Below, in pieces: positions 42,092 through 49,880 of a stretch of DNA of 64,000 bases. The position numbers and the translations under genes are program-made. How positions within the stretch are numbered: the stretch's first letter is position 1; every line of letters begins with the position of its first letter. Origin of the DNA: JBHOQX01 sp042408595 (GTDB lineage Bacteria; Chloroflexota; Chloroflexia; Chloroflexales; Roseiflexaceae); contig JBHOQX010000025.1 in NCBI GenBank assembly GCA_042408595.1, positions 127,232-191,231 of the forward strand. The letters run 5' to 3'. The notes beneath the pieces were generated by a model. The model ran no database searches. It saw nothing but the letters and a program-made list of their open reading frames with translations, and was not told the origin of the DNA.

Positions 42092-43324
42092 ATGACCGTC
42101 ACCCTGGCCGATATTCAGGCGGCGCGCCGCACCCTGCGCGACGTGATCATCGCGACGCCCATCCTGCCCGATGAGCGCCTCTCCGAGGAGCTGAACACGC
42201 GTGTGTTTCTCAAGGCCGAATGCACGCAGCGCAGCGGCTCGTTCAAGGTGCGCGGCGCATACAACAAGATCGCCCGACTCGCCCCGGAGGAGCGCGCCCG
42301 CGGCGTGATCACCCACTCCGCCGGCAACCACGCCCAGGGGGTCGCGCTCGCCGCCCGGCTGCACGGCATCCCCGCCGTGATCGTGATGCCGGAGCGCGCC
42401 CCGCTGACCAAAGTCACCGCCACGCGCCGCCTCGGCGCGGAGGTCGTGCTCTCCGGCGCGACGTTCGATGACGCCGGGGCCCGCGCCCGCGAGATCCAGG
42501 AGGCGCGCGGGCTGACCTACGTCCACGCCTTCAACGACGAGCGGGTGATCGCCGGGCAGGGCACGCTTGGGCTGGAGATCGTCGAGGCGCTGCCCGATCT
42601 GTCGCTGGTCATCGTGCCGATCGGCGGCGGTGGGCTGATCAGCGGGATCGCTATCGCCGTCAAAGGGCTGTTGCCGGATGTACGGATCGTCGGGGTGCAG
42701 GCCGCCGGGTGCGCCCCGGTGATCCCATCGCTGGCGGCGGGCGAGCCGGTGGCCGTCAGCGGCATCCGCACGATCGCCGATGGCATCGCCGTCAAGCGAC
42801 CTGGCGACCTGACGCTGCCGATCATCCGCGAGTTGGTGGATGAGATCGTGACCGTGGACGATGACGAGATCGCCCGCGCGATCGCCCATGCGGTACAGAA
42901 CGATCACCTGGTCGTCGAGGGGGCCGGGGCGGCCGGCCTGGCCGCGCTGCTGGCCGGCAAGGTCGCCCCCCGCACGGGCGAGACGGTCTGCGTTCCGCTG
43001 TGCGGCGGCAACATCGATGGCAATCTGCTGGTGCGGGTGATCGAGCAGGTGCTGGTCAAGCAGGGGCGCTACATTCTGGTCAAGACGACCATGGATGACC
43101 GGCCCGGCAACCTCGCGCCGCTGCTCAATCATGTCGCGGCGGCCGGCGCGAACGTGATCGACATCTTCCACCGCCGCGCCGTCTGGCTCGCCCCGGTTGA
43201 TCGCGTCGGCATCGAGATGGTGCTGGAGGTGCGCGACGAAGAGCACGGCCGCGAAGTCATCCAGCGCCTGGCCGCCGCCGGCTACCCGGTCGAGCGCGAG
43301 GGGCAGGGGCTGTGGCCGGTATGA
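42092..43324 (+). CDS. ilvA: Threonine ammonia-lyase with ACT domain
   Basis: This PLP enzyme deaminates threonine (or serine) to 2-oxobutyrate. The 410 residues show the PLP lysine in SGSFKVRGAYNK, the cofactor phosphate loop IVPIGGGGLISGIA and a C-terminal ACT domain (VKTTMDDRPGNLAPLLNHVA). The single short ACT region suggests the roughly 400-residue class, which can be biosynthetic in Chloroflexota-like bacteria or catabolic with hutI next door. ATG 42092 has only repeat DNA in front. Its stop overlaps a possible hutI start (ATGA at 43321). Confidence 0.94.
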   Translation: MTVTLADIQAARRTLRDVIIATPILPDERLSEELNTRVFLKAECTQRSGSFKVRGAYNKIARLAPEERARGVITHSAGNHAQGVALAARLHGIPAVIVMPERAPLTKVTATRRLGAEVVLSGATFDDAGARAREIQEARGLTYVHAFNDERVIAGQGTLGLEIVEALPDLSLVIVPIGGGGLISGIAIAVKGLLPDVRIVGVQAAGCAPVIPSLAAGEPVAVSGIRTIADGIAVKRPGDLTLPIIRELVDEIVTVDDDEIARAIAHAVQNDHLVVEGAGAAGLAALLAGKVAPRTGETVCVPLCGGNIDGNLLVRVIEQVLVKQGRYILVKTTMDDRPGNLAPLLNHVAAAGANVIDIFHRRAVWLAPVDRVGIEMVLEVRDEEHGREVIQRLAAAGYPVEREGQGLWPV

Positions 43325-43419
43325 CACCGCCGGCGCACAGGACTGACGTGCCCGTGAGCAAGACCTCAGCGGCCCGCTCGCGGGCGAAGGCGCCCTCTGG
43401 GCCGACACAGCAGCCGCCG

Positions 43420-44700
43420 ATGAACGCCGACCTGCTCATCCTACACGCCGCTCAATTGGTGACGGTCGCCGCGCCCGACGGGCCGAAGCGTGGTCCGGCC
43501 ATGCGCGCGATCGGGATCATCCCCGACGGCGCGCTGGCGGCGGCCGGCGGCCAGATCGTCGCCGTCGGGCCGACCGCCGCGGTGCGCGCCCGCTTCCCCG
43601 ACGCGCAGCAGGTGATCGACGCCAGCGGCCGTGCGGTCGTCCCCGGCTTTGTCGATGCCCATACCCACGTCGTCTTCGCCGGCGACCGGGTGGACGAGTT
43701 CGAGCGGCGGCTGGAGGGCGCGACCTACCAGGAGATCATGGCCGCCGGGGGCGGCATTATGTCAACCGTTCGGGCGGTGCGCGTCGCGAGCGAGGAGCAG
43801 CTCGCCACCGAGAGCGCCGCCCGCCTGCGGGCCATGCTCGCCCACGGCACGACCACCGCCGAAGCCAAGACCGGCTACGGCCTGACGACCGCCGCCGAGC
43901 TGAAGTTGTTGCGCGTCATCCGGCGGCTCGGCGCGGCGCAGCCGGTGGAGCTCGCGCCGACGTTTCTCGGCGCGCACGCCGTGCCGGAGGAGTACGCAGG
44001 CCGCGCGGACGCCTACCTGGACCTGGTGATCGGCGACATGCTGCCGGCGGTCGAGGCCGAGTGCCGCGCGCATGGACTCCCGCCGCCGTTTGTCGATATC
44101 TTCTGCGACGAGGGGGCGTTCACCGCCGCCCACTTGGAGCGGCTGCTCGGCGCGGCACGGGCGCGCGGCTTTCCGCTCAAGGCGCACGTTGACGAATTCG
44201 CCGCGCTCGGCGGGACGCCCGTCGCCGCCGCCCTCGGCGCGACCTCGGTCGATCACCTGATCGCCAGCGGCGAGGCCGACATAGCCTCGCTGCGCGCGCA
44301 TCCCGCCACCATCCCCACGCTGATGCCGGCCACGCCGTTCGGCCTCGGCCTGGGGCGCTACGCTCCCGCCCGGCGCATGATCGACACCTACGGCCTGGCG
44401 GTGGCGCTCGGCTCGGACCTCAACCCCGGCACCTGCTGGTGCCCGGCGATGCCGTTCGCCATGGCGCTCGCCTGCCGCGGCATGGGCCTTACCCCCGCCG
44501 AGGCGCTCGCCGCCGCCACGATCAACGCCGCCCATGCCATCGGCCGCGGCGACCGGGTGGGCAGCCTGGAGCCGGGCAAGCAGGCCGACGTCGTCATCCT
44601 CAGTGTGCCGGATTACCGCCACCTGGCCTACCGCGTCGGCGACAACCTGGTCGCGGCGGTGATCAAACGGGGCCAGGTCGTGGTCGCTACCCTCGGTTGA
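43420..44700 (+). CDS. hutI: Imidazolonepropionase
   Basis: HutI hydrolyses 4-imidazolone-5-propanoate to N-formimino-L-glutamate in histidine breakdown. The amidohydrolase fold shows the metal site VDAHTHVVFAGDRVDEFERR, then AEAKTGYGLTT, FLGAHAVPEEY, KAHVDEFAALGG and SDLNPGTCWCPAMPF. ATG 43420 matches the family start (MNADLLILHAAQLVT). ATG 43321, which overlaps the ilvA stop in ATGA, would add 33 low-complexity residues and remains possible, since translation is probably coupled. The other hut genes are not in the window. With ilvA it suggests amino-acid catabolism. Confidence 0.95.
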   Translation: MNADLLILHAAQLVTVAAPDGPKRGPAMRAIGIIPDGALAAAGGQIVAVGPTAAVRARFPDAQQVIDASGRAVVPGFVDAHTHVVFAGDRVDEFERRLEGATYQEIMAAGGGIMSTVRAVRVASEEQLATESAARLRAMLAHGTTTAEAKTGYGLTTAAELKLLRVIRRLGAAQPVELAPTFLGAHAVPEEYAGRADAYLDLVIGDMLPAVEAECRAHGLPPPFVDIFCDEGAFTAAHLERLLGAARARGFPLKAHVDEFAALGGTPVAAALGATSVDHLIASGEADIASLRAHPATIPTLMPATPFGLGLGRYAPARRMIDTYGLAVALGSDLNPGTCWCPAMPFAMALACRGMGLTPAEALAAATINAAHAIGRGDRVGSLEPGKQADVVILSVPDYRHLAYRVGDNLVAAVIKRGQVVVATLG

Positions 44701-44751
44701 CAGGCTGCGCGCGGTATGCCCTCTCCACCGAGAACCCCGGATGCCTCGATA

Positions 44752-44760
44752 TGGTACAAT
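44752..44760 (+). promoter_or_regulatory. Extended -10 TGGTACAAT
   Basis: TGGTACAAT lies 52 bases after the hutI stop and 28 bases before a small open frame. It may drive that frame and the three GT-C genes. Confidence 0.55.
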
Positions 44761-44787
44761 GCGCGCCACGTCGGCGCGGCATCGGCG

Positions 44788-44943
44788 ATGAGCACACCCA
44801 TGACGGAATCAGCGCCATCAATCTATTTCGCCGCTACCGAGCGCAGCATCGGCTCAGACAAGGTGTTGAACACCATCCGGCACAATAGTAGCGCCGATCC
44901 GGCGAACCGGTATCGCGACCAGTTGAGCTCGCAGGCGGTCTGA
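44788..44943 (+). CDS. Possible small protein ahead of the GT-C genes
   Basis: The frame from ATG 44788 codes 51 residues (MSTPMTESAPSIYFAATERS, then IGSDKVLNTIRHNSSADPAN) and ends 7 bases before the first GT-C gene. Its base composition is less GC-rich than its neighbours. No motif or ribosome site is visible. It could be a real small gene, a leader peptide or chance. Confidence 0.3.
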   Translation: MSTPMTESAPSIYFAATERSIGSDKVLNTIRHNSSADPANRYRDQLSSQAV

Positions 44944-44949
44944 GCGGCT

Positions 44950-47412
44950 GTGGCTGATACTGGTCACGTGATGCGAACCCGCGAATCTCGAGCCGGTGTG
45001 ACTGTCGCAGAACTCCTGACCCGAGCGCGCAGCCGCCTTGGGAGGCCGCTGCTGGTCGCCCTGCTCGCCGGCCTGGCGCTCCGCCTCCTACTCTGGGGGC
45101 GGCTGCCGCGCACCCGCCTGATCTCCGACGAAGGCGAGTACCTCTCGGCGGCGAGCTGGCTGGCCGGCGGGCGCGGCTTCGCCTGGTACCTCGACTACCT
45201 CTGGACGCGCGCGCCGGTCTATCCACTATTTGTCGCCGCGCACCTGCGGCTCACCGGGGGCACGCCCACCGCCGTCTTTGTGACACAGACGCTGCTCGGC
45301 CTGCTCAATGTCGCGCTGGTCTACGTGTTGGCGCGCCGATTGGTCGCCAGCGTGGGCGCGCCGCGCCGCCTCCACTCCGTGCCGTTCATCGCCGCGCTCG
45401 GCATGGCCCTCTTCTGGCCACTGGCGATCTACGCCCAGGTGCTGCTGTCGGAGACGCTCTACCTTTCGCTGCTGCTGGCGGGCTTTCTGGCGCTGTGCCG
45501 CGCCGCGGATGGAAGCCGGCGCTGGGCGCTCGCGGCCGGCCTTGTCCTGGGCCTCGCCACCCTCACTCGCAGCCTGACGCTCGGGTTCCTGCCCGTCGCG
45601 GCGGGGTGGCTGTTGTTTCAGGAGCCGGGAGCCCGACTCCAATCTGCAATCTGCAATCGTCCACTGCCCGCCGTCCACCGTTTGCGTGTCAAGCGCTCCG
45701 TCCGGCATCCTCGGTCCGCGATCATCTTCCTGCTGGCTGCGGCGCTGGTCGTCCTCCCGTGGACGGCCTACAACTCGCGGCTGTTCGGCGGGCCGGTGCT
45801 GGTGGACACCAGCGGGGCGTTCAATCTACTGCTCGGCGCGCGCACCGCCTACGACGGCACCCGCCGCGACGCCGCCACGCGCGACTTTGTGCTGGGGCTG
45901 TTCCCCGGCCAGCCGCCGGCCGCCGCGCCGCCGCACTGCGCGCCGTACCCCGGCCCGCTTCCGTCGCAGGCCGCCCGCCAGGCGGCGATGACCCGCGAGG
46001 CCGCCTGCCTGCTCGCCGCCACGCCGGGCGCGTTCGTCCGGAAATCGCTCGCCGAGTTGATCGACCTGTTCCAGATCAACTACAGCGGCGATGAGCGCTT
46101 CACCGATGGCTTCGCCGTCGGCTGGACGCCGCCATGGCACGTGCTCGGAACCTTTCTGCTCGACGACACCCTGTACGTCCTGGCGTTGCCGCTGGCCGTG
46201 TTCGGCTGGGGGCTGGCGCGGCGCGAGGCTGGAGATCGGGGATCGCGAGACGCGAAGTGGGAGCGGCGGGGAAGCGAGCGAAGAGATCACGAGCCCCTGG
46301 CCCCCAGCCCTCTCTCGCTCGCCCCGCATCTTCCAACCCTTGCCCCTGGCCTCATCACGCTGATCGGCCTGTGGTGGCTGTACAACCTGGCGGTCGCGCC
46401 GCTGCTCTTCGCGATCAACCGCTTTCGCCTGCCGCTGATGCCGTTCGCCTTTATTTTCGCGGCCTATGCCGCTGTCGCCCTTGTGCGAGGGGTACGGCTA
46501 CAGCCGCGCGACCATCCGTGGCTCGGGCTATGCGCGGCTCTCGCGGCGCTGCTCACGGGCGTGGCGCTTGCGTCGTATCTTGGGCCATACCCCGCCAGCC
46601 TGGCCAGCACCCGTCTGGCGCTCGCGGCGCGCCCCGGCTACCTGGCCGAACGCGACATCCAGGCCGCCATCCAGCGCGGCGACGCCGCTGCCGCCCGGGC
46701 GCGCCTCGCCGCACCGGAGGTCACGCCGCGCACCCACGCCATCGCCGGGCCGCTGCTGGACGGGCTGGAGGGCCACCCCACCGCCGGGCTGGCGCGGCTG
46801 GCCGCCACCCCGCCGGAGCTGCTCGAGCCATGGCAGGCGGCCGTCATCCGCGGCGACCTGCTGCGGTCAAGCGGCGACGAGCCCGGTGCGAAGGCCGCCT
46901 TCACCCCGGAGTATGTCGATAGCGCCAACCCGGTGCAATGGGCGTGGGACTGGCTGCATCCCGCGCCGACGCGGCGGATCGACCTGGGCGGCAACCTCGA
47001 CCTCGGCTACATCGCCGGATGCTACCTGGGTGAGCCAGAGCGCGCCGAGCGCACCACATGGCGCTGGTGCAGCGACGGCGCGCGGCTGCGCTTCCCGGCC
47101 GCGGGCGATGGCAGGCCGCTGCACCTGGCGCTCCGCGTCGATGGCCGCGGCTGGCAGGGCTTCGCCGCCACGCCGCCGCCGGTGCAGGTCTTCGCCGGGG
47201 ACCGGCTGGCCGGCGCGTTCCAGCCGGGGTTCGCCATCGACGAATATACCGTCGAGCTGCCGCCCGCCCCGCCCGGCGCGGATGTGATCATCACCCTGCG
47301 GACGCCGACCTTCATCCCCGGCGCGGCGGACTTCAACCGCCAGCAGGGCGCACAGGCCGGCCAGGCGCGACGCCTTGGCGTCCGTCTCGATTGGGCGGAG
47401 CTGCGACCGTGA
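44950..47412 (+). CDS. GT-C (ArnT/GT39-like) membrane glycosyltransferase, paralog 1
   Basis: This 820-residue polytopic protein has an acidic site in the first outer loop (LISDEGEYLSAASWLAGG) and RAPVYPLFVAAHLRL, as in GT39/GT83 transferases that use polyprenyl-phosphate sugars. About ten helices, a helical linker and a C-terminal beta-rich domain (DLGGNLDLGYIAGCYLGEPE ... GVRLD) follow. Two low-complexity stretches, coded by 45627-45722 and 46225-46356, sit in loops. The GTG start lies 6 bases after the small frame. It shares layout with the two genes downstream, so the three are a tandem triplication. The substrate is unknown. Confidence 0.9.
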   Translation: MADTGHVMRTRESRAGVTVAELLTRARSRLGRPLLVALLAGLALRLLLWGRLPRTRLISDEGEYLSAASWLAGGRGFAWYLDYLWTRAPVYPLFVAAHLRLTGGTPTAVFVTQTLLGLLNVALVYVLARRLVASVGAPRRLHSVPFIAALGMALFWPLAIYAQVLLSETLYLSLLLAGFLALCRAADGSRRWALAAGLVLGLATLTRSLTLGFLPVAAGWLLFQEPGARLQSAICNRPLPAVHRLRVKRSVRHPRSAIIFLLAAALVVLPWTAYNSRLFGGPVLVDTSGAFNLLLGARTAYDGTRRDAATRDFVLGLFPGQPPAAAPPHCAPYPGPLPSQAARQAAMTREAACLLAATPGAFVRKSLAELIDLFQINYSGDERFTDGFAVGWTPPWHVLGTFLLDDTLYVLALPLAVFGWGLARREAGDRGSRDAKWERRGSERRDHEPLAPSPLSLAPHLPTLAPGLITLIGLWWLYNLAVAPLLFAINRFRLPLMPFAFIFAAYAAVALVRGVRLQPRDHPWLGLCAALAALLTGVALASYLGPYPASLASTRLALAARPGYLAERDIQAAIQRGDAAAARARLAAPEVTPRTHAIAGPLLDGLEGHPTAGLARLAATPPELLEPWQAAVIRGDLLRSSGDEPGAKAAFTPEYVDSANPVQWAWDWLHPAPTRRIDLGGNLDLGYIAGCYLGEPERAERTTWRWCSDGARLRFPAAGDGRPLHLALRVDGRGWQGFAATPPPVQVFAGDRLAGAFQPGFAIDEYTVELPPAPPGADVIITLRTPTFIPGAADFNRQQGAQAGQARRLGVRLDWAELRP
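45627..45722. repeat. In-frame STRR-like insert, loop site A of GT-C paralog 1
   Basis: CTCCAATCTGCAATCTGCAA (TGCAATC word) is followed by TCGTCCACTGCCCGCCGTCC and ACCG (CGTCCACC word). The hydrophobic segment resumes at IIFLLAAALVVLPWTAYN. Confidence 0.8.
46225..46356. repeat. In-frame STRR-like insert, loop site B of GT-C paralog 1
   Basis: CTGGAGATCGGGGATCGCGA, GAGCCCCTGGCCCCCAGCCC and CCCTTGCCCCTGGCC carry the AGCCCCT word. The membrane helix resumes at LITLIGLWWLYN. Confidence 0.65.
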
Positions 47413-49781
47413 CAAGCATCGAACGGGAGACTGGGCAGCAGGGAGACAGGACGACGCGCAGGGGGCGACATTTCCTGGTCTCCTTGGCTCCCCTGCTGCT
47501 GGCTTTTTTCGTGGCGCTTGGGCTGCGGCTGCTCGTCTGGCGCTGGCGCGAGTTCTACCCGCTCGGCGGCGATGAGCAGGAGTACCTCAACCAGGCGCTC
47601 ACCCTGCTGCGCGAGCACCGCTACGTCGAACTGCGGCTGATGCGCCCGCCGCTCTACACCGCCTTTCTCGCCGTGTCGATCTCCCTCTTCGACTCGCTGG
47701 TGCAGCGGCTGCGGCTGGTCCAGGCGCTCATCAGCGCGCTGACCGTCGTGCCGGTCTACCTGCTGACGCACCGGCTATTCGGCAACCGGCGCGTGGCGTT
47801 GGTCGCCGGGCTGCTCGCCGCGCTCAGCTACACGCTGGCCGCCAATGCGACCGAGCTGCTGACCGAGACGCTGTTCCTGTTCGGCCTGACGACAGCCTTC
47901 TGGCTGCTGGTGGAGGCCGGCGGACGGTGGGCGGTGGATGCTGGAGGGCGCAGACAGGGTGGCAAGGAGGCTCGAGGGCGGGCTGACGGCCAGTTTCCCC
48001 ACCGCGCCGCCTCGCGCTCCCCCTCGCTCGCTCGCTCGCTCCTCGCCGGGCTGGCTGTCGGGCTGCTGGCGCTGCTGCGCTCGGTGGCGCTGCCGTTGCT
48101 GCCGCTCGGGGCGCTGTGGCTGTCGATCCGGCCGGTCAACGGTGGAGAGTGGACTCCAGACGTCAGCTATCGATCGCTCGTGGGTCACCGCCTATCGTCG
48201 ACCGCCCACCGCTTTTCGTCGGCAGCGGCGCTGCTGCTGGCCGCCATGCTGGTCATCCTGCCGTGGACGGCGCGCAACTACGCCCGCTACGGCGCGCTGA
48301 TCGTCGTGGACACGACCGGGGCGGAGAACCTCTGGCTGGACAACGACCCTGCCGGACGCGAGGCGGTCAAGGCGCAACTCTACGCCCTGGGCGACGACCG
48401 CGCCGCCCGGCAGCGGCTGGCGGCGCAGCGCGGCTTCGCGGCGATCGCCGACAACCCGGGGCGCTTCGCCGCCAAAGCCTGGGGCGAGGCGCAGGCTTTC
48501 TTCGCGCTCCAGTTCTTTGATGAGCTGCGCGAAAAGCGGGCGATCTGGGTCGCGCCGCTGGATGTCTGGCTCCGCCTGCTGCTCGGCGACGCCCTCTGGC
48601 TCGCGCTGCTGATCGGCGGCATCGTGGGGCTGTGGTGCGCGCCGGGCGCCGCTGGACGGCGGACGACAGACGGCGGACGGCAGACGACACAGGACGAAAC
48701 TCACCGCTCACACCTGAACGCCCGGCCCTCGCCTGACCCGCGCTGGCTGTTCGTCCCGTGGGCGCTGTACATCCTCGGCACATCGCTGCTCTTCCATGTC
48801 GAGCTGCGCTACCGGCTGCCGCTGTACCCGGCGCTACTCCCGTACGCCGCCTGGGCGCTCACCGGGCTGGCGGCGCGCGTCCGGGCCGGATTGCCGGGCG
48901 CGTCAGGCCCGGCCGGGTCGTTCACCGCCAGGGCAGGTCGTGTCGGCGGGCCGTCGCGGTTGCAGGTCAGCGGCGCGGCTCTGACCGTCGCCGGGGCGCT
49001 GGCGCTGATGCTGCTGCACCGGCCCTACCCCGCCGAAGCGGCGATGCTCGCGCCGAAGCACCTGGCGCTGCGGCAGGCGGAAGATGCGCTCGCGGCCGGC
49101 GATGCCGCCGGGGCACGGGCCGCTGCCACAGCCGCGCTCCGGCGCGACCCGGACTCGGCGCTGGCGCGGGTGGCCCTGGCGCGGGCGGCGCTCCTCGCGG
49201 GCGACCGGGCGGCGGCCCTCGCCGACCTAGGCGCGGCGATCACGGCGCTGCCAGCGCACCCGCACGCCCACCTGCTGCGCGGGGCCATCTGGCGCGCCGA
49301 GGGGCGCGCGGGCGACGCCCGGCGCGAACTGGCCTTCGAGCGGAACTCGCTGGAAGACCTGCAAGCCTGGGCCTGGGATGTCTTCGCGCCGGTCGGGCCG
49401 CCGCCGCGAGAGCTGGCGGTCGGCGGGGGGCTGGACCTGGGCTACCTGCGCGGCTTCTCCCTGGCGGAGGGCGGCTACCGCTGGACAACGGCGCAGGCCG
49501 CCTTCCGCCTGGCGGGGGCGGGCAGCGTGCTAGAGCTGGAGCTGGCGAGCGGCCGGCCGGCGGACGCGCCGCGGCCGGAGGTCGCCGTGCTGGCCGATGG
49601 CCGTGAGATCGGGCGGGCGCGCCCCGGTTCCGGCTGGCAGACCTACCGCTTTCCGCTACCGCCGGGCGGCGCGTCGGTGGTCACGCTCCGCAGCGACACC
49701 TTCCGCCCGCGTGACTACGACCGCGCCAGCCCCGATGGCCGCGCGCTCGGCGTCATGGTACGGCGTGCCGCGATAACCTGA
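47409..49781 (+). CDS. GT-C (ArnT/GT39-like) membrane glycosyltransferase, paralog 2
   Basis: GTG 47409 shares GTGA with the previous stop. The 790 residues repeat the layout of paralog 1: outer-loop site LGGDEQEYLNQALTLL, RPPLYTAFLAVSISLF, about ten helices, a TPR-like helical part (DPDSALARVALARAALLAGD) and a beta-rich C-terminus (LDLGYLRGFSLAEGGYRW). It carries the largest amount of repeat-coded sequence in the window: an N-terminal tract and three inserts (47919-48045, 48134-48222, 48648-48724). It presumably transfers a sugar from a lipid carrier on the outer membrane face. Confidence 0.9.
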   Translation: MTSIERETGQQGDRTTRRGRHFLVSLAPLLLAFFVALGLRLLVWRWREFYPLGGDEQEYLNQALTLLREHRYVELRLMRPPLYTAFLAVSISLFDSLVQRLRLVQALISALTVVPVYLLTHRLFGNRRVALVAGLLAALSYTLAANATELLTETLFLFGLTTAFWLLVEAGGRWAVDAGGRRQGGKEARGRADGQFPHRAASRSPSLARSLLAGLAVGLLALLRSVALPLLPLGALWLSIRPVNGGEWTPDVSYRSLVGHRLSSTAHRFSSAAALLLAAMLVILPWTARNYARYGALIVVDTTGAENLWLDNDPAGREAVKAQLYALGDDRAARQRLAAQRGFAAIADNPGRFAAKAWGEAQAFFALQFFDELREKRAIWVAPLDVWLRLLLGDALWLALLIGGIVGLWCAPGAAGRRTTDGGRQTTQDETHRSHLNARPSPDPRWLFVPWALYILGTSLLFHVELRYRLPLYPALLPYAAWALTGLAARVRAGLPGASGPAGSFTARAGRVGGPSRLQVSGAALTVAGALALMLLHRPYPAEAAMLAPKHLALRQAEDALAAGDAAGARAAATAALRRDPDSALARVALARAALLAGDRAAALADLGAAITALPAHPHAHLLRGAIWRAEGRAGDARRELAFERNSLEDLQAWAWDVFAPVGPPPRELAVGGGLDLGYLRGFSLAEGGYRWTTAQAAFRLAGAGSVLELELASGRPADAPRPEVAVLADGREIGRARPGSGWQTYRFPLPPGGASVVTLRSDTFRPRDYDRASPDGRALGVMVRRAAIT
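47422..47455. repeat. STRR-like tract in the N-terminal codons of paralog 2
   Basis: GGGAGACTGGGCAGCAGGGA followed by GACAGGACGACG is the CTCCCTG word on the other strand. It codes the hydrophilic residues before the first helix. Confidence 0.6.
47919..48045. repeat. In-frame STRR-like insert in GT-C paralog 2
   Basis: GGCGGACGGTGGGCGGTGGA (CGTCCACC word, other strand) and, further on, CTCGCTCGCTCGCTCGCTCC code an Arg/Gly/Ser-rich loop between FWLLVEAGG and LLAGLAVGLLALL. Confidence 0.7.
48134..48222. repeat. In-frame STRR-like insert, loop site A of GT-C paralog 2
   Basis: GTCAACGGTGGAGAGTGGAC and ATCGTCGACCGCCCACCGCT lie between GALWLSIRP and LLLAAMLVILPWTARN. This is the same loop as site A of paralogs 1 and 3. 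Confidence 0.65.
48648..48724. repeat. In-frame STRR-like insert, loop site B of GT-C paralog 2
   Basis: GGACGGCGGACGACAGACGG and CGGACGGCAGACGACACAGG repeat a GGACGGC/AGACGAC word. The protein resumes at DPRWLFVPWALYILG. Confidence 0.75.
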
Positions 49782-49880
49782 CACGATGACAGGATGACAC
49801 GGTGAAAGTCGTTTAGTCGTGATTGCGCATCGTTCCCGATTCATCACTCATCATTCATCAGTTATCATTCATCATCACTC
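49777..49880. repeat. STRR-like composite tract running into the start of GT-C paralog 3
   Basis: CTGACACGATGACAGGATGA (TCACCCTG word, other strand) is followed by CATCACTCATCATTCATCAG and TTATCATTCATCATCACTC (TCATTCA word). The last bases adjoin the ATG at 49881, so no ribosome site is present. Confidence 0.8.
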